From assembly GCF_018603905.1 (NCBI RefSeq), contig NZ_JAHFZZ010000020.1, forward strand, positions 62,001 through 126,000: 64,000 nt of DNA. The letters are read 5' to 3'. A program made the translations under genes and the position numbers. Source of the DNA: Nonomuraea sp. NEAU-A123. GTDB taxonomy: Bacteria; Actinomycetota; Actinomycetes; Streptosporangiales; Streptosporangiaceae. Below, one piece after another: positions 24,968 through 33,083 of this stretch (position 1 is its first letter; each line of letters begins with the position of its first letter). The notes below the pieces were generated by a model. The model was given only the letters and a program-made list of their open reading frames with translations. It made no database searches and had not been told where the DNA came from.

Positions 24968-25693
24968 TTGGACGACTCGGCGCGGTTGATGACGGTGTTA
25001 CGGCCGGTCAGGGCAGGAAACGCCTTCGAGGAGACGGTAGAGCGGCTGCTCCAGGCGATCAAGCTTGGCGTGGTCGCGCCGGGCCGGAAGCTGCCCCCGG
25101 AGCGCGAGCTCGCGGTCCAGCTCGGCATCAGCAGGGTGACCCTGCGCGAGGCGATCCGGGCGCTCCAGGACGCCGGTTACCTCGAGGTGCGGCGCGGCCG
25201 GTACGGCGGCGCCTTCGTCACCTACGCCCCTCCCCAGCCCGGCAGCGGCGACCTGCGCAGGGCGGTGGCCGACATGGGCTCGGCCGACCTCACCGACGCG
25301 CTGACCTTCCGGATGGCCGTGGAATGCGGGGCGGCGGCGGTCCTGGCGGCGGCCACGCTCACCGACGCCCAGCGCGCCCTCCTGCGCGCCGGGCTCGCGG
25401 ACCTCAACAAGGCCGGCGTCGAGGACTACCGGCGCCTGGACACGGCCTTCCACCTGTCGATCGCCGAACTGACCGGCTCCCCCCTGCTCACCACCGCCTG
25501 CGCCGACGCGCGCCTGCGGGTCAGCGACCTCCTCAACGCCATCCCGATGCTCCAGGTGAACCTCGACCACTCCGCCCTCCAGCACGAGGCGATCGTGGCG
25601 GCCATCCTGGCCGGCGACCCGGAAGGGGCCCGCCGAGCGGTGTCCGAGCACCTGGAGGGCACGGCGGCACTGCTGCGCGCGTTCCTGTCGTGA
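24968..25693 (+). CDS. FadR/GntR family transcriptional regulator
   Basis: 241 residues from TTG 24968 (GAGGA 5 nt upstream); ATG 24989 and TTG 24947 are alternatives. Winged HTH: 'KLGVVAPGRKLPPERELAVQ' and 'LGISRVTLREAIRALQDAGY', then the FCD ligand domain with metal-type residues 'YRRLDTAFHLSIAELTGSP' and 'LQHEAIVAAILAGD'. A rare TTA leucine codon lies at 24998-25000. It is divergent from the gamma-glutamyl ligase gene, so control of that operon is very likely; the effector would be the amine or a glutamylated intermediate. Confidence 0.88.
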   Translation: MDDSARLMTVLRPVRAGNAFEETVERLLQAIKLGVVAPGRKLPPERELAVQLGISRVTLREAIRALQDAGYLEVRRGRYGGAFVTYAPPQPGSGDLRRAVADMGSADLTDALTFRMAVECGAAAVLAAATLTDAQRALLRAGLADLNKAGVEDYRRLDTAFHLSIAELTGSPLLTTACADARLRVSDLLNAIPMLQVNLDHSALQHEAIVAAILAGDPEGARRAVSEHLEGTAALLRAFLS

Positions 25694-25757
25694 GGCCGTT
25701 TCCCGGCCCTTGCGGTCAGGGGAGGGCAATAGGGCTCGTAGCATCAGTTCCAAGGTC

Positions 25758-26513
25758 ATGGAGAACTGGTTCGAGCTGAACATCGTCGTGACAGGACGGC
25801 TGCCGCTGTTCTGTTTCTTCGTCGCGCTCATCGCGGCCTTCGTGGCGACCCGCGTCAATGTGCGGCTGATCAGGGCGAAGGTCGGATGGTTCCGCAACGT
25901 CAACGTGGGTGAGATGCACATCCACCACGTGGTGTTCGGGGTCGTGCTCATGCTGGTCGGCGGGGTCAGCGGGCTGATCGTGTCGTCGGCCTCGCAGGTG
26001 GCCTACGCCGCCGCGGCCGCCGTTTTCGGGATCGGGTCGGCACTGGTGCTGGACGAGTTCGCGCTGATTCTGCACCTGCACGACGTCTACTGGGAGGAAG
26101 AGGGGCGCACCTCGGTCGACGCGGTGTTCATCGCGGTCGCGGTGACGGGGCTGCTGCTCACCGGGCTCCGGCCGCTGACGTTCGACTACGGGACTCCGGT
26201 CAATCCTGGCGCGCTGATCGTGGCGAACATGGTGCTCGCCGTCATCACCCTGCTGAAGGGCAAGATCTGGACCGGGATGGTCGGGCTGTTCGTACCGGTG
26301 CTCCTGGTGGTCTGCGCGATACGCCTGGCCAGGCCGGGCTCGCCGTGGGCCCACCTGTTCTACCAGAAGCGCTCGCCGCGGAAGCTGGCCAAGGCCGCGC
26401 ACCGGGAGGAACGGTGGCGCCGGCCGGTGATCAGGGCCAAGATCGCCTTCCAGGAGTTCGTCTCGGGACGCCATGACCTGCCCTCCACTCGGCGCGGCCG
26501 CCGCCCCACCTAG
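25758..26513 (+). CDS. Conserved integral membrane protein of unknown function
   Basis: 251 residues with about six hydrophobic segments, e.g. 'LPLFCFFVALIAAFVATRV' and 'VVFGVVLMLVGGVSGLIV'. A 'GEMHIHHVVFG' motif and 'DEFALILHLHDVYWEEEG' bring several His and acidic residues near the membrane, a possible metal site. The C-terminal tail is basic. The TAG stop at 26511-26513 is also the first triplet of an IS5-like inverted repeat, so the natural C-terminus may have been altered by insertion. No function assigned. Confidence 0.8.
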   Translation: MENWFELNIVVTGRLPLFCFFVALIAAFVATRVNVRLIRAKVGWFRNVNVGEMHIHHVVFGVVLMLVGGVSGLIVSSASQVAYAAAAAVFGIGSALVLDEFALILHLHDVYWEEEGRTSVDAVFIAVAVTGLLLTGLRPLTFDYGTPVNPGALIVANMVLAVITLLKGKIWTGMVGLFVPVLLVVCAIRLARPGSPWAHLFYQKRSPRKLAKAAHREERWRRPVIRAKIAFQEFVSGRHDLPSTRRGRRPT

Positions 26514-26580
26514 AGCTTGTATCGAAGTCGATCAGAGCTGATCGCGGCAAGAGGATCGTGGCTTCGTAGCGCACGGCGAT
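26511..26580 (-). mobile_element. Solo end fragment of an IS5-family element
   Basis: TAGAGCTTGTATCGAAGTC at 26511 matches the terminal repeats of the IS5-like copy at 27243-28015. A block shared with that copy's left end, 'CGTGGCTTCGTAGCGCACGGC', occurs at 26567-26587 and encodes on the minus strand the transposase tail 'AVRYEATILL'. No matching right end is present before the RidA gene, so most of the element is gone. Confidence 0.65.
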
Positions 26581-26587
26581 CAAGAAG

Positions 26588-26790
26588 GGGTTGAGAAACG
26601 AAGTCCTGAACCGCCGATCGCCCTCGAACGGCGATCGGCCACCCTGTGGCGATCGCCATGCCGCATCTGGGCGGCGGCGTGACTGCGGGCGGTCCGCGAG
26701 GTCCAGGCGGCTTGGCCTACGAAAATAGGAGGCGGCGGTCACATGCCCATGCCAGCATGGTCGCTTTGTCCCCGATGTGAAAGGACTTGA
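26588..26790. other. Non-coding remnant between IS end and ridA-like gene
   Basis: About 200 bp without a credible gene. It contains several CGATCG-rich short palindromes (GGCGATCGGCC, GTGGCGATCGCCAT). Minus-strand frame continuity with the IS tail ('FRTSFLNPFLIAVRYEAT') suggests some of it is further transposase debris. AAAGGA just before 26791 serves the next gene. Confidence 0.4.
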
Positions 26791-27207
26791 GTGGCCATGC
26801 CTAGCGCCATCACTTTGATCCGCTCCGCTTCTCTGTCCGACGTCGCTCAGTACGCTTATGCAGCCACGGCGCCTGCCGAGTCACGACTCATCTTCCTCGC
26901 CGGAGCGTGTCCCCTGAACGAGGACGGCTCGACGGCAGCGATTGGGGACTACGCAGGTCAAGCAGCGAAAGCCATCGAGAACATGCAGACGGCCCTCACT
27001 GCCGCTGGCGCATCATTGCAGGACGTCATCAGCACAAGGGTTCTCGTCGCGTCCACCCGGCAGGAGGATCTGGGGGCTGCCTGGAAGATAGTCCGGGAGT
27101 CGTTCGGTGAACATGACGTACCGAGCACCTTGATGGGAGTCACCGTGCTTGGTTACGACGACCAGCTCGTTGAGATCGAAGCCGTCGCCGCCGTACTTGA
27201 CTCCTGA
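26791..27207 (+). CDS. RidA family protein (YjgF/YER057c/UK114)
   Basis: 138 residues, typical size. 'RLIFLAGACPLNEDGSTAAI' and 'DYAGQAAKAIENMQTALTAA' match the start of the fold, and the C-terminal 'VLGYDDQLVEIEAVAAV' the trimer-interface strands. The usual Arg of the deaminase pocket may be 'STRVLVAST'. RidA proteins hydrolyse reactive enamine/imine intermediates from PLP enzymes. GTG 26791 follows AAAGGA at good spacing; ATG 26797 is the alternative. It is bracketed by two IS5-like remnants in the same orientation. Confidence 0.88.
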   Translation: MAMPSAITLIRSASLSDVAQYAYAATAPAESRLIFLAGACPLNEDGSTAAIGDYAGQAAKAIENMQTALTAAGASLQDVISTRVLVASTRQEDLGAAWKIVRESFGEHDVPSTLMGVTVLGYDDQLVEIEAVAAVLDS

Positions 27208-27242
27208 GCGTAAGCGTCCAACCTGGCGCAAGCGGACACGGT

Positions 27243-28015
27243 TAGAGCCTGTATAGAAGCCGGTTAGAGCCATTCGTTGATTGCGGCGATGAGGACCGTG
27301 GCTTCGTAGCGCACGGCCAGCTTGTCGAAGCGGGTCGCGACCGCACGATGGCGTTTGAGCCGGTTGATGCCGCACTCCACAGCATGGCGCTGCTTGTAGA
27401 CCGATCGACAGCGGCTTCTGCCCCTGGTCACACGCCAGATGCAGCTTGGTGGTCCATTCTCCGCGGGACCGCCCCAACCCATGATCAGCCGGCTCTACCC
27501 AATTCCCACCGGGCGGCTCAGCTTGAAGATCCCCTTTTTCCGCGCGCCCGCGGCGTGCTGGTGAGCTCGGACGATGGTGGAATCCACGCTGACGTCCCAG
27601 GTGATGCGCCCGCCAGCGCCTGCAACGCGGTCAAGATCCGCGGCCAGGTGCCGTCGCGCTGTAATCGCCGGAACATCGCGTACACCGCCGACCAGGATCC
27701 GTAGCAGGGGGCACATCCCGCCAGGGCGCACCGACTCGTACCCGCCAGCGGATCCCATCGATCAGCTGCCGCTTGCTGGACAACGACGGCCGGCCTGATC
27801 GCTTCGGCACCGGCAGCAACGGCTCCAGTACCGCCCATTGTGCGTCAGTCAGGTCGAACCGCCGCGTCACCGCTGAGGTGGCCACGAGGTCTCCGGTGTC
27901 CGGTTCGTTTGGTCGACGAACCACCTATCGGAGACCGCGCTCGTTGTCGATTGACGACACGCTTCGAACCATCAGGCCAACGCCCACTCCATAGCGGACT
28001 TCGATACAGGCTCTA
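27243..28015 (-). mobile_element. Degenerate IS5-family (IS427-like) insertion sequence
   Basis: Terminal inverted repeats: TAGAGCCTGTATAGAAG at 27243 and, on the other strand, TAGAGCCTGTATCGAAG ending at 28015 (about 18 of 21 positions match). If the outer TA is the target duplication, this fits the IS427 subgroup. The 773-bp element encodes one transposase on the minus strand broken into several frames, so it is immobile by itself. A second, solo end lies at 26511. Confidence 0.8.
27264..27924 (-). pseudogene. IS5-family transposase, multiply frameshifted
   Basis: The pieces are in family order but different frames: N-terminus 'RFDLTDAQWAVLEPLLPVPK' and 'RQLIDGIRWRVRVGAPWRDV' (from 27924); then 'WSAVYAMFRRLQRDGTWPRI'; then 'ITWDVSVDSTIVRAHQHAAG' with the first catalytic Asp of the DDE triad; and the C-terminus 'VECGINRLKRHRAVATRFDK', 'AVRYEATVLIAAINEWL'. 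A middle part around 27480-27520 appears deleted. At least two frameshifts make it inactive. Confidence 0.85.
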
Positions 28016-28232
28016 GCCGCGGGCGCCTAGGTGGCTGGTGTTAAGCGGGTCATGCGGAGTACGGGCTGTCCCACTCAGCGCGGTTGTGGCGTGGCTGGCG
28101 GATCGAGCTGCGAGAGCGGTTGTGGTTGTTCGTCGGCCCGCCGCCGCACAGTACGTTCGCCCCGAAATGGCAGGATCCGTACGCGACAACTCCCCCATAA
28201 CAGCACTAGGCTTGCCGACATCACCGACGAAA
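28016..28232. other. Leader region upstream of the glycine riboswitch
   Basis: No gene is supported. Short frames on both strands have shadow-like composition. The promoter of the gcvT operon must lie here, between the IS end and the aptamer, but I see no clear -35/-10 pair. Confidence 0.4.
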
Positions 28233-28414
28233 CCGTGCGGGAGAGTGCCCTGGCATCCGGCCAGGGCCCCTGAAGGAGCAAGCCCTCCCCGCGAACCTCT
28301 CAAGGCAAAGGACCGCACGGACGAGGTGTCCTCTGGAAAGCAGGCCTGGCGGCCTCGCCGAAGGTGAAAGTCCGGCAAAATCCGGGCGAAGCTCTCAGGC
28401 ACCGATGACAGAGG
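28233..28414 (+). ncRNA. Tandem glycine riboswitch
   Basis: Aptamer 1 is closed by an 8-bp P1 stem, CCGTGCGG (28233-28240) with CCGCACGG (28313-28320). It has the conserved GGGAGAG start, 'CTGAAGGAGCAAG' and 'CTCTCAAGGCAAAGGACCG'. Aptamer 2 (about 28330-28414) is closed by CCTCTG/CAGAGG, with 'CGCCGAAGGTGAAAG' and 'CTCTCAGGCACCGATGACA'. The short linker between them is typical. Glycine binding normally switches on glycine-cleavage genes; gcvT starts 41 nt downstream. Confidence 0.93.
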
Positions 28415-28454
28415 GGGAGGATGCTGGCATCCGATCCTGCCCTGAGGTGCGCAT

Positions 28455-29540
28455 ATGTCCCGACCCACACCGCTTCGAGACGTCCATGAGAGCCTCGGCG
28501 CGACCCTGACCGATTTCGCCGGGTGGCTGATGCCGCTCCGCTACGGCAGCGAGTCCGCCGAGCACAACGCCGTCCGCCAGGCGGCCGGGCTGTTCGACCT
28601 CTCCCACATGGGCGAGATCTTCGTGACCGGGCCGCAGGCCGGCGAGGCGCTCGACTACGCGCTGGTGGGACACCTGTCGGCACTCGCGCCCGGCCGGGCC
28701 CGCTACACCATGATCGTGAACGAGCGTGGCGGGGTGCTGGACGACCTGATCGTCTACCGGCTGGGGGACGAGGAGTTCATGGTTGTGGCTAACGCCTCCA
28801 ACTATGAAAAAGTCGGGGAAGAGCTGAAAAATCGCGCCAAGTCGTACAACGCGGTGGTTGAGGATCGCTCGGAGCAGTACGCGCTGATCGCCGTGCAGGG
28901 GCCGCGCGCGCAGGAGATCCTCGCCACGCTCACCGACGCCGACCTCGCCGGGCTGAAGTACTACGCGGGCCTGCCCGGTCTGGTCGACGGGCGGCAGGCG
29001 CTCATCGCGCGCACGGGCTACACGGGCGAGGATGGCTTCGAGCTGTTCGTGGCCAACCAGGACGCCGTGCCGCTCTGGCACGCGCTGACCGAGGCCGGGC
29101 GTGCGCACGGGCTGCGACCGGCGGGTCTGTCCAGCCGGGACACGCTCAGGCTCGAAGCGGGCATGCCGCTGTACGGCAACGAGCTCGGCGTCGAGCTGAC
29201 CCCGTTCGACGCGGGGCTGGGCAGAGTGGTGAAATTCGACAAGCCGGGCGACTTCGTCGGCAGGTCGGCGCTGGAGGCGGTCAAGGACACGCCACCACGG
29301 CGCCGGCTCGTCGGCCTGGTCGCGCGGGGCCGCCGGGTGCCACGCCATGGCTACCCGGTGATCAAGGATGGCGCCGTCGTCGGCGAGGTCACCAGCGGGG
29401 CCCCCTCCCAGATTCTGGGCAAACCCATCGCGATGGCCTACGTCGACAACGGAGCCGAGGCAGGTCTGGCCGTGGACATCCGGGGCAGCCATGAACCTAT
29501 GGACCTCATTGAGCTGCCCTTCTACAGGAGGAACAAGTGA
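28455..29540 (+). CDS. gcvT: Aminomethyltransferase (glycine cleavage T protein)
   Basis: 361 residues, full length. 'LTDFAGWLMPLRYGSESAEH' and 'AAGLFDLSHMGEIFVTGPQA' open the folate-binding fold; 'ARTGYTGEDGFELF' and 'SSRDTLRLEAGMPLYGNEL' follow; the C-terminal barrel domain ends 'DLIELPFYRRNK'. It transfers the aminomethyl carbon from lipoyl-GcvH to tetrahydrofolate, releasing ammonia. It is first in a riboswitch-controlled operon and its stop overlaps the gcvH GTG (GTGA). Confidence 0.96.
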   Translation: MSRPTPLRDVHESLGATLTDFAGWLMPLRYGSESAEHNAVRQAAGLFDLSHMGEIFVTGPQAGEALDYALVGHLSALAPGRARYTMIVNERGGVLDDLIVYRLGDEEFMVVANASNYEKVGEELKNRAKSYNAVVEDRSEQYALIAVQGPRAQEILATLTDADLAGLKYYAGLPGLVDGRQALIARTGYTGEDGFELFVANQDAVPLWHALTEAGRAHGLRPAGLSSRDTLRLEAGMPLYGNELGVELTPFDAGLGRVVKFDKPGDFVGRSALEAVKDTPPRRRLVGLVARGRRVPRHGYPVIKDGAVVGEVTSGAPSQILGKPIAMAYVDNGAEAGLAVDIRGSHEPMDLIELPFYRRNK

Positions 29541-29926
29541 GCAACATCCCAGACGACCTGAGCTACACCAAGGAGCACGAGTGGATCGCCGGCCTCGACG
29601 ACGGCATCACCGTGACCATCGGCATCACGGCCTACGCGGCCGAGGCGCTGGGTGATGTCGTCTACGTGCAGCTCCCCGAGGCCGGCGCGACCGTCGAGGC
29701 GGGCGACTCCGTGGGCGAGGTCGAGTCGACCAAGTCGGTGAGCGAGATCTACACCCCTGTCGGCGGCGAGGTCGTCGAGGTCAACCAGGCCGTCGTGGAC
29801 GATCCGTCGCTGGCCAACAGCGACCCCTACGGTGACGGCTGGATGTTCCGCGTGCGCGTGGAAGGCGACCCCGAGGACCTGCTCTCCGCCGAGGAGTATT
29901 CGGCGCTCACCTCAGGCGAGTCCTGA
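29537..29926 (+). CDS. gcvH: Glycine cleavage system H protein
   Basis: 129 residues. The lipoyl-lysine site is 'VGEVESTKSVSEIYTPVGGE', with 'YTKEHEWI' at the N-terminus and 'NSDPYGDGWMFRV' near the end. It shuttles the aminomethyl group between P, T and L proteins. GTG start overlaps gcvT. gcvP is not in this operon and must be elsewhere. Confidence 0.96.
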   Translation: MSNIPDDLSYTKEHEWIAGLDDGITVTIGITAYAAEALGDVVYVQLPEAGATVEAGDSVGEVESTKSVSEIYTPVGGEVVEVNQAVVDDPSLANSDPYGDGWMFRVRVEGDPEDLLSAEEYSALTSGES

Positions 29927-29978
29927 TCCACCCGCCGGGGTCCTGACGGGCCCCGGCCTTTCTGAAGGGCGCACATCG

Positions 29979-31355
29979 ATGGCGATCAGCGTCTTCGACC
30001 TTTTCAAGATCGGCATTGGCCCGTCGAGCTCGCACACCGGCGGTCCCATGGCCGCCGCCCACCGGTTCGCCCGCGGCCTGCACGATGACGACCTGCTCGC
30101 GCGTACGGCCCGCGTCGAGGCGATCCTGTACGGCTCGCTCGGCCTGACCGGCAAGGGCCACGGCAGCGACAAGGCCGTCCTGCTGGGGTTGTCGGGCGAG
30201 AAGCCCGAACTGGTCGACGTGGACGGCATCGACGCGCGCCTGGCCGAGATGCGCGAGTCCGGCACGGTCAAGCTGTACGGCACGCACGAGATCCCCTTCG
30301 TCGTGGGCGAGGACCTCGTCTTCGAACGCAAGATCTCCCTGCCCGAGCACCCGAACGGCATGCGCTTCACCGCCTTCTCCGCCTCGGGCGAGACGCTGCG
30401 CGAGAAGGTCTACTTCTCGGTCGGCGGCGGCTTCGTGGTGGACCAGCAGGCCACGGGCGCCGACCGCATCAAGCCCGACGACACCGTCCTGCCCTACCCC
30501 TTCACGACCGGGGAAGAGCTGCTCAAGCACTGCTCCAACACGGGCCTGTCCATCTCCGCGCTGATGCTGGAGAACGAGCAGGCGTTCGGCCGCTCCGCCG
30601 CGGAGATCCGGGCCAAGATCCTGCATCTGTGGCAGGTCATGTGCGAGTGCGTCGAGCGCGGCACCGCCAAGGAGGGCGTGCTGCCGGGCGGCCTGAAGGT
30701 CAAGCGCCGCGCGAACCGCCTCCACCGCCGCCTGCAGACCGAATCGCCGGAGACGGACCCGCTGCACGCCATGGACTGGGTGACGCTGTTCGCGCTGGCG
30801 GTCAACGAGGAGAACGCCGCGGGCGGCCGCGTCGTCACCGCGCCCACGAACGGCGCGGCGGGCATCATCCCCGCCGTCCTGACGTACTACACCCGCTTCG
30901 TCCCCCACGCCGCCGACGACGGCATCGTCCGCTTCTTCCTCACCGCGGCGGCGATCGGCGTCCTGTTCAAGGAGAACGCCTCGATCTCCGGCGCCGAGGT
31001 CGGCTGCCAGGGCGAGGTCGGCTCGGCCTGCTCCATGGCCGCCGCGGGCCTCACGGAGGTCCTGGGCGGCACGCCCGAGCAGGTGGAGAACGCGGCGGAG
31101 ATCGGCATCGAGCACAACCTGGGCCTGACCTGCGACCCGATCGGCGGCCTGGTCCAGATCCCGTGCATCGAACGCAACGCGGTGGCCTCCATCAAGGCCA
31201 TCGCCGCGGCCCGCATCGCCCTGCGCGGCGACGGCCAGCACTTCGTCGCGCTGGACAAAGCAATAAAAACGATGAGGGACACTGGCCGCGACATGCTCGA
31301 CAAGTACAAGGAGACGTCACGCGGCGGGCTGGCCGTCAATGTCATCGAGTGCTGA
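29979..31355 (+). CDS. sdaA: L-serine ammonia-lyase (single-chain, iron-sulfur type)
   Basis: 458 residues. The N-terminal beta domain starts 'SVFDLFKIGIGPSSSHTGGP'; the alpha domain holds the 4Fe-4S cysteines in 'GCQGEVGSACSMAAAG' and 'TCDPIGGLVQIPCIERN'. It deaminates L-serine to pyruvate. Placement behind gcvT-gcvH under a glycine riboswitch lets excess glycine flow through the cleavage system and hydroxymethyltransferase to serine and pyruvate. ATG 29979 was chosen because the family begins MAISVFDLFKIG; 52 bp separate it from gcvH. Confidence 0.95.
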   Translation: MAISVFDLFKIGIGPSSSHTGGPMAAAHRFARGLHDDDLLARTARVEAILYGSLGLTGKGHGSDKAVLLGLSGEKPELVDVDGIDARLAEMRESGTVKLYGTHEIPFVVGEDLVFERKISLPEHPNGMRFTAFSASGETLREKVYFSVGGGFVVDQQATGADRIKPDDTVLPYPFTTGEELLKHCSNTGLSISALMLENEQAFGRSAAEIRAKILHLWQVMCECVERGTAKEGVLPGGLKVKRRANRLHRRLQTESPETDPLHAMDWVTLFALAVNEENAAGGRVVTAPTNGAAGIIPAVLTYYTRFVPHAADDGIVRFFLTAAAIGVLFKENASISGAEVGCQGEVGSACSMAAAGLTEVLGGTPEQVENAAEIGIEHNLGLTCDPIGGLVQIPCIERNAVASIKAIAAARIALRGDGQHFVALDKAIKTMRDTGRDMLDKYKETSRGGLAVNVIEC

Positions 31356-31432
31356 CGGTCGGCGGCTGCGGGCGGGCCGTGGACCTTCTCCATACCACTG
31401 GGAATGTCATGGCAGGCAGGTAACGTGAGAGC

Positions 31433-31633
31433 ATGATGTCGTATCACCACGACGAGGTCGTCACCATCCCTCGTGACGAATACGAGGCGCTGAAAGCCGA
31501 GGTCCGGCGGCTGCGTCGAGAGGTCGGGCGTCAGCAGGCCATGCAAGCCATCATGGACAACGCGGCCGGCCCGGGTCACGTGCGCACGTTCACCCGCGAC
31601 GAGTTGGCCGCCGAGTGGGGCATCGTTGGCTGA
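31433..31633 (+). CDS. Probable type II antitoxin-like small protein
   Basis: 66 residues: 'VVTIPRDEYEALKAEVRRLR' then 'HVRTFTRDELAAEWGIVG'. Small acidic/basic protein with a coiled N-terminal half, like antitoxins in front of RelE/ParE toxins in actinomycetes. Its stop overlaps a TTG that opens a broken toxin-like frame. The exact antitoxin family is not certain. ATG 31433 or 31436 may be used; no clear Shine-Dalgarno. Confidence 0.6.
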   Translation: MMSYHHDEVVTIPRDEYEALKAEVRRLRREVGRQQAMQAIMDNAAGPGHVRTFTRDELAAEWGIVG

Positions 31634-31795
31634 CCGGCGTATCGCATTCCCCGAGCGTGCATGGGAACAGATCGAGGCCCTTCCAGAAAGTACGAGCTGA
31701 ATCTCGTCAGCGACGACGTCACCATCTGGTACACGATCACTGTGCATGAAGGCGTCGAAGTGATCACTATCCAAGTAGTCCGCCCAAACCTCTGA
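31626..31795 (+). pseudogene. Truncated RelE/ParE-like toxin remnant
   Basis: The TTG at 31626 overlaps the antitoxin stop and gives 'LADRRIAFPERAWEQIEALP', the usual toxin N-terminus, but stops after 24 residues. A second frame just after carries the usual C-terminus: 'YELNLVSDDVTIWYTITVHE' and 'VEVITIQVVRPNL'. The middle 30 or so residues seem deleted at about 31680-31695 with a frame change. The toxin is therefore dead, while the antitoxin remains. Confidence 0.6.
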
Positions 31796-31848
31796 TTGCC
31801 CGCACAGGAGGCTCTCAACTGTGCGGACCATCTGAATGGACAAGGCCA

Positions 31849-32352
31849 TCAGCGGCGGACGTGGACCCGGACCACGGTGCCGACCTCGTCGTCGCGGACC
31901 TCGCGGCGGATGCGGCCGACGATCTCCTTGTCCAGTTTGTGGACCACCGCGCCGACGTCGGCGGAGGAGGGGCAGCTGAGGGAGATGCGCAGGCGGGCCG
32001 CGTCGCCGACCACGCGGGCGCTGGCCCGGGTCAGGCCGTCGATGTCCTTCAGGCCGATGCAGAGCATGGCCGTGCCCGTACCGTTGCGGACGCCGTGGCG
32101 GCCCCAGCCCAGGCAGAGCATCAGCCAGCGGAACGCGGCCAGGGCGAGCACCAGCATGACGAACGCCCCTGCCCACAGGGCCCAGGGCTGGTCGGCGATG
32201 GCCTGGGCGGTGCGATCCGGCAGGATCTTGGCGCGTGGCGACAGGCCCGGCAGCTTGTCCTTGCCCCGGAGCCAGGCGTAGCCGCCCAGGACCAGCAGCA
32301 GCGCGCCGACCACGGCCAGGCCGACCCGGTTGCCCGAGTACTGCCGCATCAC
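31849..32352 (-). CDS. AmaP-like membrane protein
   Basis: 167 residues with two transmembrane segments ('GLAVVGALLLVLGGYAWL' and 'ALWAGAFVMLVLALAAFRWL') and a C-terminal cytoplasmic domain with 'DGLTRASARVVGDAARLRIS'. This fits the alkaline-shock membrane anchor AmaP family, which tethers Asp23/Gls24 proteins. It overlaps the upstream DUF6286-like gene by 4 bp. No Asp23 gene is seen beside it. Confidence 0.65.
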   Translation of the reverse strand: MMRQYSGNRVGLAVVGALLLVLGGYAWLRGKDKLPGLSPRAKILPDRTAQAIADQPWALWAGAFVMLVLALAAFRWLMLCLGWGRHGVRNGTGTAMLCIGLKDIDGLTRASARVVGDAARLRISLSCPSSADVGAVVHKLDKEIVGRIRREVRDDEVGTVVRVHVRR

Positions 32353-32948
32353 AGCCCCCTCCGGCGTAGCCGTACGATGACCTCGGCCGCGGCCAGGGTG
32401 CCCACGCTCGCCAGCCGGTCGCCGACCACGCTGCCGACCTGTCTGAGCATCGAGCCGGAGCTCTCGGGGCCCGTGAAGACCCGGACCTCGATCGTGCGCC
32501 TGCGCAGCCGTACCCGGGCCCGTTCCACGCCCTCGACCTCCTGGGCGACGGCCCGCAGAGTACGGCGGAGGCCGACCCGGGTGATGCCGATGACGATCAG
32601 CGGGTCGGACGTCTCGACCGGCACGAGCCTGGACCGGCCGGGCACGGAGGCCAGCAGCAACAGCACGGCACCCGCGGCCGCGGTCAGCAGGGCCGGCAGC
32701 GACAGGTCGGCCCAGGCGCGATGGGCCGCGAACTCGAGGAGCTCGGACACCGGCAGCCAGCCGAGCGGCCTGCCCAGCAGGGCGGACACCACCTCGGCGG
32801 TGGTGAGCCCGAGCCCGGCGGTCAGCGCGAACGCCACCACGGCCCCGACGGGCGTGCGCGCCGGTCTGAGCACCCGGTTCGACCTGCGCAGCGGGCTCTC
32901 CTGCGCGACGATCCCGGCGCCGGACAGTATCTGCTGGAGGGCGGTCAT
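32349..32948 (-). CDS. DUF6286-like membrane protein
   Basis: 199 residues: a cytoplasmic N-terminus, hydrophobic segments 'VGAVVAFALTAGLGLTTAEV' and 'LPALLTAAAGAVLLLLASV', then a soluble domain 'ITRVGLRRTLRAVAQEVEGV' ending in basic residues. Such proteins travel with AmaP and Asp23/Gls24 proteins in actinomycetes and probably belong to an envelope-stress module. ATG 32948 chosen; it is the first of the two-gene operon. Confidence 0.65.
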   Translation of the reverse strand: MTALQQILSGAGIVAQESPLRRSNRVLRPARTPVGAVVAFALTAGLGLTTAEVVSALLGRPLGWLPVSELLEFAAHRAWADLSLPALLTAAAGAVLLLLASVPGRSRLVPVETSDPLIVIGITRVGLRRTLRAVAQEVEGVERARVRLRRRTIEVRVFTGPESSGSMLRQVGSVVGDRLASVGTLAAAEVIVRLRRRGL

Positions 32949-33083
32949 CACAACGCCACAGGTACAGGACCGGGCATCGTCCGGACCATTCCCCCGCCGC
33001 CGATTTGCCGGATCATTACGGGGGCCCAAAGAAGATGAACTGCCCTCATATTCAATCGCCCGATATGCCGTTAAGCTGCTGGT

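Noticed and set aside
29930..29960. Possible terminator hairpin (CCGGGG/CCCCGG) between gcvH and sdaA
   Set aside because: Short stem with a 10-nt loop and no T-tract; operon structure seems continuous.
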